Positions 59,628 to 64,000 of a stretch of 64,000 bases of DNA are shown piece by piece. The DNA lies in contig CAZAYY010000019.1 of NCBI GenBank assembly GCA_964489525.1, forward strand, positions 15,829 through 79,828. The letters are read 5' to 3'. How positions within the stretch are numbered: position 1 is the stretch's first letter; every line of letters starts with the position of its first letter. This stretch comes from CAZAYY01 sp964489525 (GTDB lineage Bacteria > Chloroflexota > Anaerolineae > Anaerolineales > JABWBV01). Under the pieces are notes generated by a model. That model saw only the letters and a program-made list of their open reading frames with translations. It was not told the origin of the DNA and ran no database searches. Both the position numbers and the translations under genes were made by a program.

Positions 59628-61901
59628 TCATGCTTTTTCCACCTGAACCATTATGGTGTGTTGGGCGGTGCCAAAGGCCAGCGGCGTCCAGCGCTGGGAG
59701 GTGAGCACATTGACATTGCCGCCGTGGTCTACACCCTGGCGGTCGGGCTGCCACCAGGCGCCCTGGGGGATGTCCACCACGCCGGGCAAAATGCGCGGCG
59801 TCACCTGGCAGGGCAAAACCAGTGCCCCGCGGGCGTTGAACACTTTAACCTTGTCGCCGCTGTGAATGTCGCGGGCGGCTGCGTCTATCGGGTTGATGTA
59901 GACTACCTGCGGGAAAGCCTCTTGCAGCCAGGCATTGTTGGCGTGGGTAGAGTGCACCCGGGCCATGGTATGGTGGCCGATGGCTTGCAGCGGGTAGCGG
60001 CTGGCTTCGGGGCCAAACGGGCTTTCCCATTCCTGGATATACTTGGGCACTGCCGGAATTTCATCCGGGTTGTCTTTTTCATGCAGCCGGGTGGAGAACA
60101 GCTCCACCTTGCCGCTGGGGGTTTTCAGGGGGTGGGCCTGCGGATTGTGCCGAAAATCGGCAAAGGCCACTTTTGGCTCGGTAACGGGCAGGCTGACCAC
60201 GCCGGTATTGGCGGCTACCCACTCGTCCAGGGTGGGCAGGTCGGGGAAGCGCAGCTCGCGGTAGCGGTCCAAAACCCATTCCACCCAGCCGCGCTCATCG
60301 CGCCCTTCGGTGTAAGCCTCCCCTATGCCCAGCCGTTCGGCCAGCGCTGCACAGATGGCATAATCGCTTTGGGTGCCTGGCAGCGGCTCCACCACCTGGG
60401 GCATTAAAATCAATTCTTCCCCATATTTCCAACCATCCTCGACACCCCAGGTTTCAAACTGGGTGCAGGCGGGCAGCACAATATCGGCAAAGCGGGCGGT
60501 GGGGGTCAGGAAATTGTCCTGCACGGCAATGAACTCCACCAGCCGTTCGTTGGAAAGGATGCGAGCGGTGCGGTTGGTGTCGGCGTGTTGGTTAATCAGC
60601 GCATTGGTGGCCACGGCGTAAATCAGCTTAATGTCGTTGTCCAGGCGTTCGCCTTCCTGCAGGCCGATGACGCCGTGTTCACTGCCCAATTCGCGCCCGC
60701 GCAGCACGGCGTCTGTCCACAAAAAGACCGGGATGGCCGCCTTGACCGGGTTTGTGCCCACCGGGAACATGTTCCACTGCGGCCCCACACCCGGCGCAGC
60801 CGCCAACCCGCTTGCCCATCCGCCGGGCACACCCACGTTGCCGCTGATGGCTGCCAGGGCACAGCCGGCCAGCACGGCCTGCTCGCCGTATGCCCGGCGC
60901 TGCATGCCATAGCCCTGGTAGAGTACGCCGGGGTTGGTTCCATCCGGGTTGGCATACCGCCGCGCCAGGCGCGCAATCGTTTCTGCAGGCACGGTGCTGA
61001 TTTGTTCCGCCCATTCCGGTGTTTTTGGGACGCCGTCGCGCCGCCCCATGATATAGTCGCTGTACGATTCTTCCTGTTCATAGCCGGGCGGCATCTGGCT
61101 GGCGTCAAAACCCACGCAGCAGCGCTGCACAAAATCCTGGTCGTACAGGTTTTCGGTCAGCAGCACATAAGCCATGGCGCTCATCACCGCCGCATCGGTG
61201 CCTGGCCGGATGGGCACCCATTCGTCCGCCAGCCCGGCGGCGCTGAGCGAGTGGCGCGGGTCGAGGCAGACTACATAGGCCCCGTTTTGGCGGGCGAGTT
61301 TGACAAAAAATTCGCTGTTGGTGCCATCGCGCATTTCGGAGGGGTTCCAGCCCCACATCAGGATGTTTTTGGCGTTCAGCCAATCCTGGCGCTGGTTGCC
61401 GGTTTGCAGGGTACCGAACATGTAGGGGGTGGCGATGTTAATTGCCGCCCAAGAATAGCTGTTGTAAATGCCCAGGCAGCCGCCGAAGAGGTTCATCAGT
61501 CGGCGGGCAGTTTGCGAGCCATTGATCTGGTTGTAGCTGCCCGTGCCGTAAGGAACGAACAAAGCGCTGTTGCCATACTCGGCTTTAACCCGCTGCATCT
61601 CCCCCGCCACGCGGTTGAGGGCTTCCTCCCACGATATGGGCACAAAACTGCCCGACCCACGCGGCCCGATGCGTTTCAAAGGGCTGCGCAGCCGGTCGGG
61701 GTGGTACTGGCGCTGGGTGTAAGCCCGGCCGCGGGTGCAGGCCCGCAGCTGCGGGTCGGCTGGCCCGTCGTACGGCCGGTCATCTGTGCCAATTTCCACA
61801 ATTTTCCCCTCCCGCACAGTGACCTTCAGCAAACAGCGCCCTCCGCAGTTGTGCGCCGGACAGCCGGTGTAGATAATTTTCTCCTCGTTGTATGCAGCCA
61901 T
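59628..61901 (-). CDS. DMSO-reductase-family molybdopterin oxidoreductase, catalytic subunit
   Basis: A 757-residue molybdo-bis-PGD enzyme. N-terminal [4Fe-4S] motif C14-x4-C19-x3-C23 plus a distal C in RACTRGRAY; molybdopterin region with VPYGTGSYNQINGSQT, YNSYSWAAIN (likely Mo-ligand Ser), GWNPSEMRDG and DPRHSLSAAGLADEW; the dinucleotide-binding C-terminal domain with AARDIHSGDKVKVFNARG. Closest in pattern to DMSO/biotin sulfoxide/polysulfide-type reductases. No Tat leader is seen and an upstream in-frame TAG precludes a longer start, so it appears cytoplasmic, unlike DmsA. Confidence 0.9.
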   Translation of the reverse strand: MAAYNEEKIIYTGCPAHNCGGRCLLKVTVREGKIVEIGTDDRPYDGPADPQLRACTRGRAYTQRQYHPDRLRSPLKRIGPRGSGSFVPISWEEALNRVAGEMQRVKAEYGNSALFVPYGTGSYNQINGSQTARRLMNLFGGCLGIYNSYSWAAINIATPYMFGTLQTGNQRQDWLNAKNILMWGWNPSEMRDGTNSEFFVKLARQNGAYVVCLDPRHSLSAAGLADEWVPIRPGTDAAVMSAMAYVLLTENLYDQDFVQRCCVGFDASQMPPGYEQEESYSDYIMGRRDGVPKTPEWAEQISTVPAETIARLARRYANPDGTNPGVLYQGYGMQRRAYGEQAVLAGCALAAISGNVGVPGGWASGLAAAPGVGPQWNMFPVGTNPVKAAIPVFLWTDAVLRGRELGSEHGVIGLQEGERLDNDIKLIYAVATNALINQHADTNRTARILSNERLVEFIAVQDNFLTPTARFADIVLPACTQFETWGVEDGWKYGEELILMPQVVEPLPGTQSDYAICAALAERLGIGEAYTEGRDERGWVEWVLDRYRELRFPDLPTLDEWVAANTGVVSLPVTEPKVAFADFRHNPQAHPLKTPSGKVELFSTRLHEKDNPDEIPAVPKYIQEWESPFGPEASRYPLQAIGHHTMARVHSTHANNAWLQEAFPQVVYINPIDAAARDIHSGDKVKVFNARGALVLPCQVTPRILPGVVDIPQGAWWQPDRQGVDHGGNVNVLTSQRWTPLAFGTAQHTIMVQVEKA

Positions 61902-61963
61902 ATTTCCAGTCTACCACAATATTATTTGCAATTTGCAATTTATCATTTGGAATTTTCTCGTGC

Positions 61964-61969
61964 TACAAT
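61964..61969 (+). promoter_or_regulatory. Candidate -10 box for small operon
   Basis: TACAAT ahead of ATG 61976; AT-rich segment 61921-61957 separates it from the divergent molybdoenzyme gene. Poor -35. Confidence 0.35.
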
Positions 61970-61975
61970 ATCCGT

Positions 61976-62359
61976 ATGTCTCCAATTCGGATGGGCAAGA
62001 TAGAAGTTTCCATGCGCGTGGTGCTGGCTTATCAGGAGGCGATTAATCGCCGCGACCTGCGTGGATTGGCGGCTTGTGTTGCCGAAAACTGCCTGTTGGA
62101 AACCGCCCAGCCCGCGCCAGGGGGTGAAGCCTTGCAGGGCAAAGCGGCCATCCTGGCCTATTGGCAGAACCTTTTTGAATCCACGCCGCCAACGCGCCTC
62201 CAGGTTGAAGAAATTTTTAACCTGGGCGAACGCTGCATTATGCGCTGGCGGCTCACCAGCCAGGTCGGGGAGCAAAACCCGGGTGAACTGCGCGGGGTGA
62301 GCGTTTTCCGGGTGCGGGACGGCCTGATTTGCGAACAATTCGATTACAGTAAAGGATAA
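61976..62359 (+). CDS. SnoaL/NTF2-like protein
   Basis: A 127-residue cone-shaped alpha+beta-barrel protein. RVVLAYQEAINRRDLRGLAAC, then LQGKAAILAYWQNLFESTP and RWRLTSQVGEQNPGELRGVSVFRVRDGLI, match the SnoaL_2 layout. Such domains act as isomerases, hydrolases or ligand carriers; no clear catalytic residue here. ATG 61976 is the longest sensible start; 61994 is possible. Next gene begins 3 bp later. Confidence 0.8.
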   Translation: MSPIRMGKIEVSMRVVLAYQEAINRRDLRGLAACVAENCLLETAQPAPGGEALQGKAAILAYWQNLFESTPPTRLQVEEIFNLGERCIMRWRLTSQVGEQNPGELRGVSVFRVRDGLICEQFDYSKG

Positions 62360-62362
62360 CCC

Positions 62363-62665
62363 ATGTACGGACTGATTGGAAAAATGCTGGCTCAACCGGG
62401 CCAGCGTGACGCTCTGGCTGCCATTTTGCTCGAAGGGCTGGTGGGAATGCCGGGCTGTTTGAGCTACGTGGTTGCCGCAGACCCAACCAACTTCGACGCC
62501 CTGTGGATTACCGAAGTGTGGGTGAGCCAGCAGGCCCACCGCGATTCGCTTTCCCTGCCCTCTGTCCAGGCGGCCATTGCCCGCGGCCGCCCATTGATTG
62601 CCGGGTTCGGCGAGCGGTTTGAAACCAATCCTCTTGGCGGCGTGGGGATTGCACCAGAAGATTAA
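62363..62665 (+). CDS. Antibiotic biosynthesis monooxygenase-like (ABM) protein
   Basis: A 100-residue ferredoxin-like ABM-domain protein (MYGLIGKMLAQPGQRDALAAI, LVGMPGCLSYVVAADP, WITEVWVSQQAHRDSL). ABM members are small monooxygenases or haem-handling proteins; catalytic details cannot be seen. Probably co-transcribed with the SnoaL-like gene. Confidence 0.85.
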   Translation: MYGLIGKMLAQPGQRDALAAILLEGLVGMPGCLSYVVAADPTNFDALWITEVWVSQQAHRDSLSLPSVQAAIARGRPLIAGFGERFETNPLGGVGIAPED

Positions 62666-62709
62666 ACCACCCCGCTGCATTTCCCCTAAAAACTGATCAG
62701 GAGTTTTCC

Positions 62710-64000
62710 ATGTCCCCTCTTAAATGGTGGCAAACCGCTGTTTTTTACCAGGTGTACCCGCGCAGTTTTGCGGATGCCAGCGGCGACGGGATTGGCGACT
62801 TCCCTGGCATCACCCAAAAGCTGGATTACTTACAAACGCTCGGGATTGATGCCATCTGGCTATCCCCTCATTTCCCTTCCCCATTCTTGGACTGCGGCTA
62901 CGACGTGTCTGACTACCAGGATGTCGCCCCTGAATACGGCACGCTGGCAGATTTTCAAGTTTTTCTGCGCGAAGCCCACGCCCGCGGCATCCGGGTGATT
63001 CTTGACCTGGTGCTAAACCACACCTCCGACCAGCACCCCTGGTTTATCGAATCGCGCTCCAGCCGCGAGAACCCCAGGCGGGATTGGTACATCTGGTGCG
63101 ATGGGCGCGACGGCGGCCCGCCGAACAATTGGGCCTCCATTTTCACCGGCTCCGCCTGGCAGTTCGACCCGCTAACCGGGCAGTATTACTACCATGCTTT
63201 CTTAAAAGAACAGCCCGACCTGAACTGGCGCAACCCGAAGGTGAAACAGGCCATGTGGGACATGGTGCGCTTTTGGTTGGACATGGGAGTGGATGGCTTC
63301 CGGCTGGATGCCATCGGCACCATTTATGAAGACCCGGACCTGCCCGACCACACCCTGCCTCGCGCCCTGGACGATATGATGGAAGTGACCCAGCTGCCCT
63401 TTGAAGAATATGAAACGCTGATGCGCTTCCAAACCCGCCAGCCCGGTGTGCATGAACTGATGCAAGAACTGCGGGCCTTGGTAGATGAATACCCAGGGGA
63501 CCGGGTTTTGGTGGGCGAAGATGAAGATTTTGCCTTTCATGGCAGCGGCGATAACGAACTGCACCTGGTGTTTAACTTCCCCCTGATGCGCGAGCCGCAC
63601 CTGCGGCCTGCCGCCATCCGTGCCAACCAGCAATCCCGCCTGGCGGCGCTGCCCCCAGGCGCCTGGCCCTGCAACACCCTGGGCAACCACGACTCGCCCC
63701 GTGTTTGGACCCGGTATGGCGATGGCCAAAACGACGCCGCCCTGCGCGTTAAAGTGACCGGCGGCAAAGGACCGTTTACCTATCGCTGGGACAAAGGACT
63801 GAACGGGGAAGCACCCGCCAATCTTGGTCCGGGCTTGTACTCGCTCACCGTTACCGACAGTCAGGGGCGCACGAAGTCGGCCAAAATTACCATCGAAGAT
63901 ACACGCATGACGGCGCGGGCCACCCAGCAAGAGCCGGAGGGCGCTCCCAATGCCGCCGACGCCGTGGCGCTGGCCATCGCCGAGGGCGGTATGCCGCAAT
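62710..64000 (+). CDS. GH13 alpha-glucosidase, chimeric or interrupted near 63,740; runs off the window
   Basis: From ATG 62710 (AGGAG upstream) the frame gives a normal oligo-1,6-glucosidase/alpha-glucosidase: AVFYQVYPRSFADASGDG, DLVLNHTSDQHPWF, DGFRLDAIGTIYED, VGEDEDFAF and GNHDSPRVWTRYG. It should then read GDGQNDAALARLHAALVL and a GTPFLYYGEEIG motif. Instead, after DAALR (about 63,745) it becomes VKVTGGKGPFTYRWDKGL and GPGLYSLTVTDSQGRTKSA, a SprB/PKD-type beta repeat typical of long exported proteins. The frame stays open to the window end. This is most simply a contig chimera. Confidence 0.8.
   Translation, partial: MSPLKWWQTAVFYQVYPRSFADASGDGIGDFPGITQKLDYLQTLGIDAIWLSPHFPSPFLDCGYDVSDYQDVAPEYGTLADFQVFLREAHARGIRVILDLVLNHTSDQHPWFIESRSSRENPRRDWYIWCDGRDGGPPNNWASIFTGSAWQFDPLTGQYYYHAFLKEQPDLNWRNPKVKQAMWDMVRFWLDMGVDGFRLDAIGTIYEDPDLPDHTLPRALDDMMEVTQLPFEEYETLMRFQTRQPGVHELMQELRALVDEYPGDRVLVGEDEDFAFHGSGDNELHLVFNFPLMREPHLRPAAIRANQQSRLAALPPGAWPCNTLGNHDSPRVWTRYGDGQNDAALRVKVTGGKGPFTYRWDKGLNGEAPANLGPGLYSLTVTDSQGRTKSAKITIEDTRMTARATQQEPEGAPNAADAVALAIAEGGMPQ

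Noticed and set aside
1..64000. tRNA, rRNA or CRISPR
   Set aside because: No T-loop/anticodon architecture, rRNA signature or regularly spaced repeat was seen in any gap.

Overview
The window looks like a chromosomal segment of a Chloroflexota bacterium, most likely an Anaerolineae-type heterotroph. This is inferred from gene content only: an FMN-riboswitch-controlled RibXY-type ABC transporter, paired LytR-CpsA-Psr (LCP) proteins, a MalE with a C-terminal pullulanase-type X25 domain, a CRTAC1/UnbV-cytochrome peroxidase fusion, a moderately high GC content, and short dispersed GC-rich palindromic repeats. There are no rRNA or recognisable tRNA genes, and no CRISPR array.

Layout. 0-9.4 kb: GH1 glycosidase, aldo/keto reductase, a small STAS-like protein, a GNAT, an NfeD/slipin pair, and an operon of Lgt-like protein, nitrilase-type amidase, NadE and an MFS carrier. 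9.4-16.8 kb: ABC-F ATPase, two tandem LCP proteins, then a histidine kinase with two CxxCH haem motifs and its NarL-type regulator. 16.8-20.8 kb: a zinc-ribbon membrane protein and a riboflavin-type ABC transporter behind an FMN riboswitch and terminator. 21-32 kb: ComB-like phosphatase, GNAT, penicillin acylase, a DUF411 protein whose frame is interrupted by a UGA exactly where the family has its first CGCC cysteine (candidate selenocysteine), membrane proteins, a flavoprotein, a cobalamin-dependent methionine-synthase-activation-like protein and a secreted alpha-amylase. 32-42.5 kb: the FG-GAP/UnbV/MauG-like fusion, a MalEFG-type importer, and oligopeptidase B.

42.9-51.6 kb is a compact, co-oriented phage- or GTA-like cassette: small and large terminase, portal, prohead protease and major capsid protein (normally one fused protein, here split by an in-frame TAA), adaptor, fibre-like and spike-base-like proteins and a DNRLRE protein. 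I see no tail tube, tape measure, integrase or repressor. Directly after it is a consensus sigma-70 promoter followed about 240 nt later by a strong intrinsic terminator, enclosing a highly structured candidate small RNA. 52.3-64 kb: a double beta-propeller membrane protein, a secreted subtilisin, a DMSO-reductase-like molybdoenzyme with a fused Fe-S/membrane-anchor subunit, two small proteins, and an alpha-glucosidase that switches at about 63,740 to unrelated repeat-domain sequence (probable chimera).

Together the genes suggest a polymer-degrading heterotroph (GH1, GH13, MalEFG, proteases, acylase) with redox enzymes at the membrane. Gene starts given here follow Shine-Dalgarno position and family length, and often differ from the longest open frame.
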